In this document: positions 1 through 9,700 of the stretch, piece after piece
Layout: every line of letters begins with the position of its first letter
Position numbering within the stretch: the first letter of the stretch is position 1
DNA from: Heyndrickxia coagulans 36D1
GTDB taxonomy: Bacteria; Bacillota; Bacilli; Bacillales; Bacillaceae_C
Assembly (NCBI RefSeq): GCF_000169195.2
Contig: NC_016023.1
Span: 2,294,001-2,358,000, forward strand
DNA length: 64,000 nucleotides
Direction of reading: 5' to 3'
Position numbers and translations under genes: made by a program
Notes under the pieces: model-generated
The model's input: the letters and a program-made list of their open reading frames with translations, nothing else
Told to the model about the DNA's origin: nothing
The model's database searches: none

Positions 1-175
1 GTTTATGAAAGACATTTCAGCTTGGGGTGCGTCTCCTTTTGTCCTTCATCCTGTTTATGAAAGACATTTCAGCTTGGGGTGCGTCTCCTTTTGTCCTTCA
101 TCCCCCTTATGAAAGACATTTCATCCCGCGGTCCGCCCCCTTTTGTCTTTCATCCTGGTGATGAAAGACATTTTG
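1..175. repeat. 52-bp tandem hairpin repeat array
   Basis: Three full units of 52 bp (1-52, 53-104, 105-156) and a partial fourth (157-175) lie end to end. Units 1 and 2 differ only at the last base, while unit 3 has a diverged centre. Each unit opens with ATGAAAGACA and closes with TGTCCTTCAT or TGTCTTTCAT, so each can fold into a hairpin with a 10-bp stem. The same half-site recurs in the last codons of mutY, next to the array. The array may continue beyond the left edge. It could act as a set of terminators or RNA-processing hairpins for mutY, or be a small expanding repeat. Function is not known. Confidence 0.8.
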
Positions 176-184
176 AAACGAAGC

Positions 185-1303
185 CTATCCTTTAATGTCC
201 TTCACCTTTTCACTTTTTGCCTGTTCCCGGAAGGCTTTCCAAATTTTTTGATGGGGGACAGGAAATGCGAACGTTTCAATCTCATCAGGAGGCACGCATT
301 TTAATTCATTCGTTTCCTGCACCTGATTTATAATTTTCCCGCGGTATACCCGGATATCCCAAATTAAATGGGTGAAAACATGGCGTATTTCCGTAAAATG
401 TTCGGTTTCAAGCGCTGCTTCAATTTTAAAAACATCTCCAAGATAGTCCTTCAGCACCTGCCTGGCCGGCAAAACGGTGCTTTCTTCCACTTGTACAAAT
501 TCCCACATATTTGCAAGCAGCCCTTTATCCGGACGCTTATGGATCAAAATGCGCCCGTCTTCATCTTCCAAAACGGCTGCCTGAAGCCGGATCTGTTTCT
601 GCTTTTTCCCTTTTGATTTCACAGGCAGCTCATCAATGGTTCCCTCTCTAAACGCCCGGCAATGCTCCCGGACCGGGCAAAGCAGGCATGACGGCGATTT
701 TGGTGTGCAAACGAGCGCCCCGAGTTCCATTAAAGCCTGATTAAAAAAAGACGGATTCTCCCGGGAAATCAGCTTGCGGACGACTTCTTCAAAAACCTTT
801 CTTGCAGAAGGCTTTGCAATGTCTTCCCATATGGATAAAATTCTTGCCAGCACCCGCATCACATTGCCGTCCACAGCCGGTTCCGGCAGGCCGTATGCAA
901 TGCTTAAAATCGCACCGGCCGTATATGGCCCTACGCCTTTTAGCTTCGATACCTCCTCCGGCGTGTCCGGAACCGTGCCGCCGTAATGTTCCTCCACTTC
1001 TTTTACAGCAGCGTGCAAATTCCGGACGCGCGAATAGTAGCCGAGTCCTTCCCACGCTTTTAGCACTTCATCTTCACTGGCATCCGCCAGCGCTTCAATT
1101 GTCGGGAATTTTTCCATAAAACGCCGGAAATAGGGGATGACGGTGTCCACCCTTGTCTGTTGCAGCATGATTTCCGATACCCAAATTTTATACGGGTCAC
1201 GGTCCTCCCGCCACGGAAGTTTCCGCTGTTCCCTTTCAAACCAGGAAATCAGATCATCTTGAAAAGATTTTATATCAAAGTCGTCGATTGGCAAATTTTT
1301 CAA
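185..1303 (-). CDS. mutY: A/G-specific adenine DNA glycosylase MutY
   Basis: This base-excision repair enzyme removes adenine mispaired with 8-oxoguanine. The 372-aa length fits the family. Visible features: catalytic Glu44 in SEIMLQQT; a helix-hairpin-helix at about 121-131 ([10 protein letters not shown]); catalytic Asp145 in AVDGNV; a 4Fe-4S cluster loop with C199, C206, C209 and C215 (C-x6-C-x2-C-x5-C); and a C-terminal NUDIX-like 8-oxoG recognition domain from about 232. It is divergent from yfhP, as in B. subtilis (where it is yfhQ). Its 3' end runs into the hairpin repeat array, and the last codons repeat the array half-site. Confidence 0.97.
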   Translation of the reverse strand: MKNLPIDDFDIKSFQDDLISWFEREQRKLPWREDRDPYKIWVSEIMLQQTRVDTVIPYFRRFMEKFPTIEALADASEDEVLKAWEGLGYYSRVRNLHAAVKEVEEHYGGTVPDTPEEVSKLKGVGPYTAGAILSIAYGLPEPAVDGNVMRVLARILSIWEDIAKPSARKVFEEVVRKLISRENPSFFNQALMELGALVCTPKSPSCLLCPVREHCRAFREGTIDELPVKSKGKKQKQIRLQAAVLEDEDGRILIHKRPDKGLLANMWEFVQVEESTVLPARQVLKDYLGDVFKIEAALETEHFTEIRHVFTHLIWDIRVYRGKIINQVQETNELKCVPPDEIETFAFPVPHQKIWKAFREQAKSEKVKDIKG

Positions 1304-1481
1304 TGTTTAACTCCCCCAAATGATTGCTATACATTTTATAAACGGGAAAAATACAATCAGGAAATCCTGAATTGACCGCTTCTGTCTATTGCAATTCTTT
1401 TTAATTTACCATATGATGAAGGCATATGAAAGAAATAAGCGCTTTAATAAGGAGCCAGAACCATTTTTAGGAGGAATAAGA

Positions 1482-2462
1482 TTGGATACAGGAACCCATG
1501 TTGTTATGGGATTTGCACTTGGAGGTTTGGCAACGTTGGACCCTGTGGTCGCACAAGATGCGGTTCATTTTCACAGCGTTCTCATTGCCACGGTTTTAGG
1601 TTCACAGGCACCAGACATCGATACTTTGCTTAAATTTAAAAATAATGCGGTTTATATTCGCAACCACCGCGGCATTACACATTCTGTTCCCGCCGTCTTG
1701 CTGTGGCCGCTTGCCATTACAGCTGTGCTCAGCATCTTTTTCCCTGGAACGGATGCGCTTCATTTATGGCTTTGGTCTTTTTTGGCTGTTTTTTTGCATG
1801 TGTTCGTCGATATCTTTAATGCGTACGGGACACAGGCATTGCGGCCGTTCTCATATAAATGGGTCGCGCTCGGCGTGATCAATACATTTGACCCGTTCAT
1901 TTTCACCATCCATGTGATCGGCATTGCCGCCTGGCTGTTCGGGGCACAACCGGGGCCAACTTTCCTGGCCATGTACATCTTCATATTTTTATATTATATC
2001 GCCAGATTCGCGGCACGTCACGATGTAAAAAAAGCCGTCCTGGCCAGGATTCCGGATGCGGAAAATATCATTATTTCCCCGACTGTCCGTTTTCACCAAT
2101 GGAAGATTGCCGTAAGAACGAAAGATGCCTACTATGTTGCATCCGCATTTAAGTCGGCGGTCACCATTCTGGACAAATTCAAACGGCTTCCGGTACCGGA
2201 AAATGAAATTATTGAAGCGGCAAAGCAGGATAAAAATTTGTCAGCTTTCTTAAGTTTTTCCCCTGTCTATAACTGGCAGGTCAAAGAACTTGATAACGGC
2301 TGGGAGGTCCGTTTTACCGACCTCCGCTACCGGAAAAACGGGCATTATCCGTTTGTTGCTGTTGTGAAATTGAATGAAGATCTGGAAATAACCGGTTCTT
2401 ACACCGGATGGATTTTTAATAAGAAAAAGCTAAAGAAAAAACTTGATGTTGTACCAAGATAA
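1482..2462 (+). CDS. yfhP: YfhP-like membrane-bound metal-dependent hydrolase family protein
   Basis: A 326-aa integral membrane protein of the DUF457/YdjM type. Conserved metal-binding-like motifs are PDIDTL and NHRGITHS near the N-terminus, with four or five hydrophobic helices in the first 200 residues and a soluble C-terminal part. The start chosen is TTG at 1482, 7 nt after a perfect AGGAGG (1469-1474) and leading into LDTGTHVVMGF; an upstream ATG at 1389 has no ribosome site. The enzymatic substrate is unknown. Its position opposite mutY and before sspK matches the B. subtilis order. Confidence 0.88.
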   Translation: MDTGTHVVMGFALGGLATLDPVVAQDAVHFHSVLIATVLGSQAPDIDTLLKFKNNAVYIRNHRGITHSVPAVLLWPLAITAVLSIFFPGTDALHLWLWSFLAVFLHVFVDIFNAYGTQALRPFSYKWVALGVINTFDPFIFTIHVIGIAAWLFGAQPGPTFLAMYIFIFLYYIARFAARHDVKKAVLARIPDAENIIISPTVRFHQWKIAVRTKDAYYVASAFKSAVTILDKFKRLPVPENEIIEAAKQDKNLSAFLSFSPVYNWQVKELDNGWEVRFTDLRYRKNGHYPFVAVVKLNEDLEITGSYTGWIFNKKKLKKKLDVVPR

Positions 2463-2490
2463 GGATCGGATTTTACATCTGAAAACGCGC

Positions 2491-2530
2491 AAAATAACCG
2501 GTGCGGGGGCCATTCCCCACCGGTTATTTT
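2491..2530 (+). terminator. Terminator between yfhP and sspK
   Basis: A perfect 13-bp stem (AAAATAACCGGTG at 2491-2503 with CACCGGTTATTTT at 2518-2530), with further pairing inside the GC-rich loop. It ends in T-rich sequence just before the sspK ribosome site, and its 5' arm is A-rich, so it could work on both strands. Confidence 0.85.
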
Positions 2531-2548
2531 GTTAAGGAGGGCGTTAAC

Positions 2549-2707
2549 ATGCGGAATAAAGAAAAAGGTTTCCCGTACCATCATGACAATGTATATGAAG
2601 GCAAACCGCGGGCAAAAGCTGAATATGCTTCGAAACGCGCGGACGGCACAACCAACACGCACCCGCAAGAACGCATGCACGCATCCGGCCGCCGCGGCGA
2701 GTCATAA
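2549..2707 (+). CDS. sspK: Small acid-soluble spore protein K
   Basis: A 52-aa polar protein ([14 protein letters not shown]..., ...[19 protein letters not shown]) matching the SspK family of minor spore core proteins, which are made in the forespore late in sporulation. ATG 2549 follows AAGGAGG (2534-2540) by 8 nt. It sits next to yfhP, as in B. subtilis. It is good evidence that the organism forms endospores. Confidence 0.93.
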   Translation: MRNKEKGFPYHHDNVYEGKPRAKAEYASKRADGTTNTHPQERMHASGRRGES

Positions 2708-2710
2708 CAG

Positions 2711-2748
2711 AAAGGGCTGCTGGATTACACCGGCAGCTCTTATATTTT
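2711..2748 (+). terminator. sspK terminator
   Basis: An imperfect GC-rich hairpin (AAGGGCTGCTG / CGGCAGCTCTT with two G-U pairs) is followed by TATATTTT, directly after the sspK stop. Confidence 0.7.
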
Positions 2749-3037
2749 CATCGGCAGGAATAAAAATGGTTTCTTTTAAGAGCAAGGCAGGTAATGGTAC
2801 GGATAGAGATCGTTCTCTCAGAGGAAGAAAATTTATTCGTTTTTTTGGCCGGTTACAGGCGGTCATCATCATTTTACCTCTGCTGTATGCTACAACATAG
2901 ATGATCATCACAATAATCTCAATTTTTGCATTATCAATAAATAATGATGAAAGGCTTGCTGGAAAATATGAAGAATTGTTTCTATAATGATTATTGGAAA
3001 AAATAGCGAGTTTTTTGTGATTTGAGGAGGGTTTACT
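2749..3037. other. Intergenic region with no supported gene
   Basis: About 290 bp. The short open frames here lack ribosome sites and family resemblance. The right part is AT-rich and should hold the promoter of the following ABC transporter operon. No recognisable regulatory palindrome was found. Confidence 0.5.
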
Positions 3038-3913
3038 TTGGAATATGCTTTAGAAATTGAAGGGTTGTGCAAGTCATTCTCCAAGTCCCGCTTCGCTTTA
3101 AAGAACATATCTTTCTCCGTACCCTATGGATCCATTACAGGATTTATTGGTGAAAATGGCGCGGGGAAAACATCCACAATGGGGGCAATCCTGCAAACGT
3201 TACATATCGATAGCGGAAGCATAAAAATTTTTGGAGAGAGAATAGCTGAAGCCAAAAAAGAAATCAACAATCACATTGGCGTAGTGTATGATGCCATGAA
3301 TTTTTCCGGTAATTTGGATGTGATAAAGTTATCGAAAGTATTTCGCTATCTTTATCATAATTGGGATAACCAAGAATATTTTAATTATATTGAACTTTTT
3401 TCGCTGCCTAAAAAGCAAAAAATAAATAGTTTTTCTCGGGGGATGGCCATGAAGCTCTCGATCGCTGTTGCTCTTTCACATGGTGCGAGATTATTAATAT
3501 TAGACGAGGCGACATCAGGGCTAGATCCTGTAGGAAGGGAAGATGTATTAGAAGCACTGCTAAAATTTGTAAGAGATCAGAAAGGTGCTATTTTGTTATC
3601 ATCCCATATCACCAGTGATATTGAAAAGGTTGCGGATACCCTGGTTTTCATAAAAAAAGGTGAAATTGTGTTAAAAACAAGTAAGAATGACCTTTTAAAT
3701 AACTATGCGATCATACAATGTAAAGAGAATGAGTTAAATGACTTGCGTTTAAATGGCATTATTGCATATAAAAACCAAACAGATTATGTGGATGTGCTTG
3801 TTTCAAATAAAAATGAGCTGCCTGCAAAATTTCATAAAAAGAATTTTTCCATTGATGATATTACCTTATTATTAATGAAAGGAGAAAATTATGAAAGGGC
3901 TCATTTTAAATAA
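3038..3913 (+). CDS. ABC transporter ATP-binding protein
   Basis: A 291-aa ATPase subunit of a small drug/peptide-type ABC-2 transporter. Walker A is GENGAGKT (38-45), the signature is degenerate (FSRGM, 132-136), Walker B is LLILDE (152-157) and the H-loop His is 190. About 90 residues follow the ATPase core. The TTG start at 3038 follows GAGGAGG by 7 nt. The 3' end overlaps the permease gene by 23 bp, so the two are translationally coupled. Such pairs export peptides or antibiotics, or act in envelope stress; the substrate cannot be read from sequence. Its base composition is more AT-rich than that of the flanking glt genes, which hints at acquisition. Confidence 0.88.
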   Translation: MEYALEIEGLCKSFSKSRFALKNISFSVPYGSITGFIGENGAGKTSTMGAILQTLHIDSGSIKIFGERIAEAKKEINNHIGVVYDAMNFSGNLDVIKLSKVFRYLYHNWDNQEYFNYIELFSLPKKQKINSFSRGMAMKLSIAVALSHGARLLILDEATSGLDPVGREDVLEALLKFVRDQKGAILLSSHITSDIEKVADTLVFIKKGEIVLKTSKNDLLNNYAIIQCKENELNDLRLNGIIAYKNQTDYVDVLVSNKNELPAKFHKKNFSIDDITLLLMKGENYERAHFK

Positions 3914-4502
3914 TTTATATTCTATAGATAAAAGCGTCAAATTTTCATTGCTTATATCTACAGCAGTTATCATTCTGCTTATTATAAGTGGAAATCCCAC
4001 GGCGTTGAAGATCGCTGTATTATTACCATTTTTAATTATACCCATGAATGCATTTGAAGTATTAAAACAGGATAGTATGTCGGGTTGGAATAAATTTGAA
4101 ATCACGCTTCCGTTGAAAAAAAGCAAAATTATTCAAAGTAAGTTTATCACATTCTTGCTTTTATTGTTCACGAGTTTGTTATTAACTTTCGCTTTATTTT
4201 ATTGTGCAAGTATTTTTATCTCACCAACCGTTATGGATGATTTTTTTAACATTGGATTACGGGGTATGGGAATGATGTTTTGTGCTGCCTCTTTAGTATA
4301 TCCACTGACATATATATTTGGAATAGAAAAATCAGATATGATTACAATGGGGAGTATGGGTTTCTCCTTTGTAATGTTCTTTTTCATATCCTTTTTAATG
4401 AAAGTGTTTATAGGGGAAATGAAGGGAGTTGAGGAGATTTTTTCTTTAAGTTTCTTATTGGTATCCATTTTTTATTCATTCTCTCATACGCTACCTCGGT
4501 GA
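3891..4502 (+). CDS. ABC-2 type permease, frameshifted near the 3' end
   Basis: A 203-aa membrane protein with about six hydrophobic helices; it is the membrane partner of the ATPase just upstream. The open frame ends abruptly with SHTLPR at 4502. A different frame continues from about 4480 to 4528 as SYATSVIIYRKKEF followed by a stop, which is the usual basic tail of this permease type. Restoring it needs one extra base, most simply in the T run at about 4467-4472. Either the last few residues are altered in this strain or one base is missing from the assembly. The rest of the protein looks intact. Confidence 0.82.
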   Translation: MKGLILNNLYSIDKSVKFSLLISTAVIILLIISGNPTALKIAVLLPFLIIPMNAFEVLKQDSMSGWNKFEITLPLKKSKIIQSKFITFLLLLFTSLLLTFALFYCASIFISPTVMDDFFNIGLRGMGMMFCAASLVYPLTYIFGIEKSDMITMGSMGFSFVMFFFISFLMKVFIGEMKGVEEIFSLSFLLVSIFYSFSHTLPR

Positions 4503-4562
4503 TCATCTACCGAAAAAAAGAATTTTGATAGTTTAAAGGGGAAAGAAGGAGGGGAAAGCAGA

Positions 4563-4871
4563 ATGGCGAAAGCAGTTAAAAATGGGCATGCGAAAGCAGC
4601 CAAAAAACGGTACGGTTGGTATATTCATCTTTTGATATTTGTCGTTGCACAGCTTGTTTTCTTTATCTTTGACAATGTTTCCGCGTCAAAAAATATTTTC
4701 AACTTGAATGATTATGGAAAATGGGCTGTATCCGCGCTAAGCCCGATTTATGACTGGCTTCAAATTTATAAAAGTCCGCAATTTAACTTAATATTTGTTA
4801 TATGGGGGGCTATTTTAATCATAGATGGTCTTATTAGAATGTTGCCCAAGCGCCACAGCTACTCCCAATGA
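4563..4871 (+). CDS. 2TM domain-containing small membrane protein
   Basis: 102 aa with a basic N-terminus and two hydrophobic helices (about 21-40 and 76-93) joined by a short loop. The layout resembles the bacterial 2TM-domain family of unknown function. ATG 4563 is preceded by AAGGAGGGG. It lies 35 bp after the restored end of the permease and probably belongs to that transcription unit. The C-terminus is basic (PKRHSYSQ). Confidence 0.7.
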   Translation: MAKAVKNGHAKAAKKRYGWYIHLLIFVVAQLVFFIFDNVSASKNIFNLNDYGKWAVSALSPIYDWLQIYKSPQFNLIFVIWGAILIIDGLIRMLPKRHSYSQ

Positions 4872-4965
4872 GTGTTCATATTAAACCGGATTTATGAAGT
4901 GCCACCTTCACCATGATAAAAAAGGGCGAACCGCAAGCCATAAAGGCATCGTGCAACGCAAAAAA

Positions 4966-5002
4966 GCCCAAAGCTTTTTCAAAAAGCTTTGGGCCGTTTT
5001 TT
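4966..5002. terminator. Bidirectional terminator between the 2TM gene and gltD
   Basis: A 13-bp perfect stem (GCCCAAAGCTTTT at 4966-4978 with AAAAGCTTTGGGC at 4982-4994), with A5 on the left and a T6 run on the right. It serves the convergent genes on both sides. The T run reaches the gltD stop codon. Confidence 0.9.
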
Positions 5003-6458
5003 ATGCAGACGGCTGGCAGGTCGCTTTGTCTTTTTGAGAGAGATACAGGTCTATTTCTTTTGCTGCTTTTTTGCCTTCCTGCATGGCCCAGACAATCAGG
5101 CTTGCGCCGCGTTTCGCATCGCCGGCGGCAAAAATGCCTTCCCGATTTGTCTGGAAACTTCCAGGTAAGGTTTGAATCAGCCCGTTTTGAAGTTCGATGC
5201 CAGCTGACTTGGAATCATCGACACCCTGGAATCCGATGGCGATGAGCACAAGATCTGCTTCCCATACTTGCTGTTCCGCTCCTCGAGGATCCGAAAACGG
5301 CACGGTGACAAGCCCTGTTACTTCGCCGTTCTCATTGCCGTGAAATGCTGTGGTTTGGATATAGTATTGCCGCGGATCTTCCCCGAACACTTTAAATGAT
5401 TCTTCATATGCATAATCTAATGTGAATAGGGAAGGGTTCACCGGCCATGGTTCGTGTTCCGGGCGTTCTTTCGGCAGTTCTCCGTGCTTTCCGAACTGTA
5501 CAACGCTCTTGCACCCTTGTCGGATCGCGGTTGCCACACAGTCCGCGCCGGTATCGCCGCCACCAATGACAATCACTTTTTTTCCTTTTGCTGAAATTTG
5601 CGGTTCGCCGTTTTCCCCATGGTCAAGCAGGTGTTTCGTATTGGCTTTCAAATATTCCATCGCCGGGTAGATGCCTTTTAAATCGCGCCCCGGGATGTCC
5701 ATGTCACGTTGTTTTTCTGCACCGATGCAAAGCAGGACGGCGTCAAACGCAGACTCGAGTTCATCAAGCGTGATGTCTTTACCAATTTCGGTATTGGCTT
5801 TGAACGTGATCCCTTCTGCCTGCAACAGGTCTACTCTGCGCTCTACATACTGTTTTTCAATTTTCATATTCGGAATGCCGTACATGAGCAGCCCGCCAAA
5901 ACGGTCTTCTTTTTCAAAGACGGTCACATCGTATCCCGCCTGGTTTAAATCGTCTGCTGCCGTCAATCCGGCGGGCCCGCTTCCGACAACGGCTGCTTTT
6001 AAGCCGTTTCGTTTCAGCGGTATTCTCGGTTTGATCCAGCCTTCTTCCCAGGCACGGTCGATGATGGCTCTTTCAATGCTTTTAATGGTGACAGGTTCAC
6101 TGACCAGCCCGGCTGTGCACGAGCCTTCACATGGTGCCGGGCAGGCGCGTGATGTAAATTCAGGGAAATTATTGGTTAAAAGGAGACGCTGGTAGGCCTC
6201 TTCCCATTTTCCCTGGGCAGCAAGGGTGTTCCATTCCGGAATTAAATTATATAAAGGGCAACCGCTCGTTTGCCTGCCGATCAGTTCTCCCATCTGGCAG
6301 AAGGGGGTGCCGCACTCCATGCAGCGGGATGCCTGTGTCCTCAATTTTGCTTCCGGGAAAGCCTGCACGTATTCTTTCCAAGTAGCCACCCGCTTTGCGG
6401 CATCCAGTTCTTTCGGTTTTTCGCGTTTCTGTTCAATAAAATCTGTCGTTCCGCGCAT
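5001..6458 (-). CDS. gltD: Glutamate synthase (NADPH) small subunit
   Basis: This beta subunit takes electrons from NADPH and passes them to the large subunit for glutamate synthesis. 485 aa. The N-terminal Cys clusters for 4Fe-4S centres are at 46/49/54/67 and 106/110/114; the FAD motif GSGPAG is at 159-164 and the NADPH motif GGGDTG at 299-304. It lies downstream of gltB with a 278-bp spacer holding a strong hairpin (6699-6732), so the subunit ratio may be set after transcription. In B. subtilis naming this is gltB; the E. coli-style symbol is used here. Confidence 0.97.
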   Translation of the reverse strand: MRGTTDFIEQKREKPKELDAAKRVATWKEYVQAFPEAKLRTQASRCMECGTPFCQMGELIGRQTSGCPLYNLIPEWNTLAAQGKWEEAYQRLLLTNNFPEFTSRACPAPCEGSCTAGLVSEPVTIKSIERAIIDRAWEEGWIKPRIPLKRNGLKAAVVGSGPAGLTAADDLNQAGYDVTVFEKEDRFGGLLMYGIPNMKIEKQYVERRVDLLQAEGITFKANTEIGKDITLDELESAFDAVLLCIGAEKQRDMDIPGRDLKGIYPAMEYLKANTKHLLDHGENGEPQISAKGKKVIVIGGGDTGADCVATAIRQGCKSVVQFGKHGELPKERPEHEPWPVNPSLFTLDYAYEESFKVFGEDPRQYYIQTTAFHGNENGEVTGLVTVPFSDPRGAEQQVWEADLVLIAIGFQGVDDSKSAGIELQNGLIQTLPGSFQTNREGIFAAGDAKRGASLIVWAMQEGKKAAKEIDLYLSQKDKATCQPSA

Positions 6459-6698
6459 GTCTCACACTCCTCACAAATCACCCGGCCGCTGCCGGAGGGA
6501 TATAGATGTCGTACAATTTCAGGTTTCTGGTTTGGATAAACAAATGGCCCGGTTCCGTACAATCCGGTTTGTTTCCGGAAAAATTTCCGTCTTGCGTGGG
6601 ATGCATCCTTGTGCTTCTTATCCGGTTGTTGCCGGAAGCCTAATAGGTGTCCGTTTTCTTTACGGAAAAGTGGATCGATCTATCCCACATACAATCCT

Positions 6699-6732
6699 GT
6701 AAATCCATCCGGAAGCGCCCGGATGGATTTAC
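6699..6732 (-). promoter_or_regulatory. gltB-gltD intercistronic hairpin
   Basis: A perfect 14-bp stem (GTAAATCCATCCGG at 6699-6712 with its complement at 6719-6732) begins 5 bp after the gltB stop on the minus strand. There is no T run after it on that strand. It looks more like a 3'-end stabilising or attenuating hairpin within the gltB-gltD transcript than a full terminator. Confidence 0.65.
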
Positions 6733-6736
6733 CCGT

Positions 6737-9700
6737 TTACTTTACTTCTGTCGGAAAAGCTTTTTCCTTTTCAATTTCCGGCAGGTGCTTTCCGGATTTT
6801 TTATATTCAAAAGCGGCAAGCCTGGCTTCATCAAGCGGCATTTGCTGATCCAGGAAGTACTGGATGAGTTCCATCATCGCTTTGTATTCGCGTGGAACAA
6901 TCTTGACAAACTGATGCAGGGACAGTTCCCAATTTTTCAAAATCCGTTTGGCAACAGGGCTGCCGGTGTATTGATAATGTTTCTGGATCATATGATAAAG
7001 TTCGCGCATATCTTCATCAGCATCAACACCTTCAATGCTGACAAGTTCCTGGTTAATCCGCGCCAAAACTTCATCTTCGCCCATTGCGCCGGTATAAATG
7101 TAGGCAATCCCGCCGGACATCCCGGCCGCAAAGTTTTTGCCGATCGAACCGAGCACGGCAACGCGTCCGCCGGTCATATATTCGCAGCCGTGGTCTCCGA
7201 TGCCTTCGACAACGGCATGTACGCCGCTGTTACGAACACAGAAACGCTGGCCGGCCGTTCCGCGAATATACGCTTCACCCGATGTGGCCCCGAAAAAGGC
7301 GATGTTTCCGATGATGGCCTGTTCTTCGTCCCGGATCCATCCGGCACCCGGCTTCACAACAATTTTTCCGCCCGATAATCCTTTTCCAACGTAGTCATTG
7401 GCATCTCCTTCAAGGTTCAGTGTCAGGCCTTTCGGGATAAAGGCGCCGAGGCTTTGCCCTGCTGAACCGTGCAGATGAATGTGGATAAAATCTTCCGGCA
7501 GTCCTTCGTCACCGTATGTTTTTGTAATGATATGGCCCAAAGTGGTGCCGATTGCCCGGTCCGTATTGCGTACAGACAAGGTGACCGCTGTTTGCTGCCT
7601 GTTTCGGACGGATACGGATAAATGGTTCAATTCACGGCTGTCAAAGCGTTCTTCCAGTTTATGGTTTTGAACTGTTTTGCCTTGCACAGCAAACGGTGTT
7701 TCATCCGCTTTAAACAATAATTTATCGAAATGAAGCTGTTTTGCTTTCCAATGGTTTTTAACCTCATCTTTCACTTTTAGCAAACCTGTTTCGCCGACAA
7801 GTTCATCGAGGCTGCGGTAGCCGCATTCAGCCAAGATTTCGCGGACTTCTTCTGCGATGAACCGCATATAGTTAACAACATATTCCGGTTTGCCCATGAA
7901 TTTGGCGCGCAGCTTCGGATTTTGGGTGGCCACGCCGACCGGGCAAGTATCAAGATGACAGGCACGCATCATGATACAGCCAAGCACAACAAGTGGCGCA
8001 GTGGAAAATCCGAATTCTTCGGCGCCGAGACAGGCGGCGATGACGACATCCCGGCCGGTCATCAGTTTCCCGTCTGTTTCAAGGACAACACGGTTACGCA
8101 AGCCGTTCAACGTCAGCGTCTGATGGGTTTCCGCAAGGCCGAGTTCCCACGGCATGCCGGCATGTTTGATGCTCGTTTGCGGGCTCGCCCCGGTGCCGCC
8201 GTCATGGCCGCTGATTAATATCGTGTCGGCCAGGCCTTTTGCGACACCGGCCGCGATTGTCCCGACGCCTGACTTTGCCACCAGTTTCACCGAAATGCGG
8301 GCGCGCGGGTTGGCGCTTTTCAAATCGTAAATCAGCTGCGCCAGGTCTTCAATCGAATAAATGTCATGGTGCGGAGGAGGCGAGATTAAACCGACGCCCG
8401 GAGTGGAGCCACGAACTTCGGCAATCCACGGATAAACTTTCGAGCCTGGAAGCTGGCCGCCTTCGCCCGGTTTCGCACCTTGGGCCATTTTAATCTGGAT
8501 TTCATCCGCATCTGTTAAATACAGGCTGGTGACACCGAAACGGCCGGATGCCACCTGTTTAATGGCGCTCCGTCTTGAATCTCCGTTTGCATCAGGCGTG
8601 TAACGTTCTTTTTCTTCGCCGCCCTCGCCGCTGTTGCTTTTTCCGCCGATGCGGTTCATCGCAATCGCGAGTGCTTCGTGCGCTTCTTTGCTTAATGCCC
8701 CGTACGACATCGCGCCGGTTTTAAACCTTTTCCAAATCGATTCGACCGGTTCCACTTCATCAAGCGGGACAGGTTTCCGGTTGCTCTCAATTGCCAGCAA
8801 GCTCCGGATCGTGGCGTATGGCCCGTGGTGGTACGTTTCCGAAAATTTGCGGTACAGTTCCTTGTTGTTCGTTCTGGCTGCCTGCTGCAAAGTGTACATC
8901 ATTTGCGGGTTGAACAAATGGTACTCGCCGTCTTTCCGCCATTGCAGCTCGCTTCCCGGATCAAGCGCTTTGTTGTGCTGGAAAAGCAACTCCTGTGCTT
9001 TTTCATAACGTTTCAATGATTCTTGGCCGATTTCTGCGAGCCCGATCCCGCCAAGCTGCGAGACGGTACCGGTAAAATAGCGGTCGCAGACGCTTTCTGC
9101 AATGCCGAGCGCTTCAAAAGTTTGCGCCCCGCGATAGCTTTGCATCGTCGTAATCCCGACTTTCGACATGATTTTGACGACGCTTTTCTTTAGTGTGCTT
9201 AAATAGTTTTCACTTGCTTTTTTATACGGCAAATCAATATGCCCTTCGTCGATTAAATTTTGAATCGTTTCAAGCGCGAGATACGGGTGTACCGCATCGG
9301 CACCGTAACCTAAAAGAGCGGCCATATGATGAGAATCCCGCGGTTCCCCTGAATCCAGCACGATGCTTGCTTTCGGCCTTGTGCCCAGGCGGATCATATG
9401 CTGGTGCAGGGCGGATACGGCAAGCAGGGAAGGAATCGGCACGGCACGATGCCCTTGCGCACGGTCGGAAAGGATTAAAATTTCCGCACCTTCCCCGATT
9501 TTTTCGTCCGCTTCCTTGAGCAATTGTTCCAGCGCCTCTTCAAGGGTGATATCCGGCGAATAGTACGCGGGAAGAAAAGCGGTTTTCATTCCCTGGTTTA
9601 AAATGGCGTTAAATTTGTCCGTGCTTAAAAACGGGTGTTCTAGCCGGATTTTTTTATGGGCGGTATCGTCATGACCGTCAAGCGATACTTGCGGGCCGAG

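Noticed and set aside
1..175. CRISPR array
   Set aside because: The repeats are contiguous with no unique spacers, and no cas genes are nearby.
1160..1375. 71-codon plus-strand frame over the mutY start
   Set aside because: It is antisense to the mutY N-terminus and has no ribosome site.
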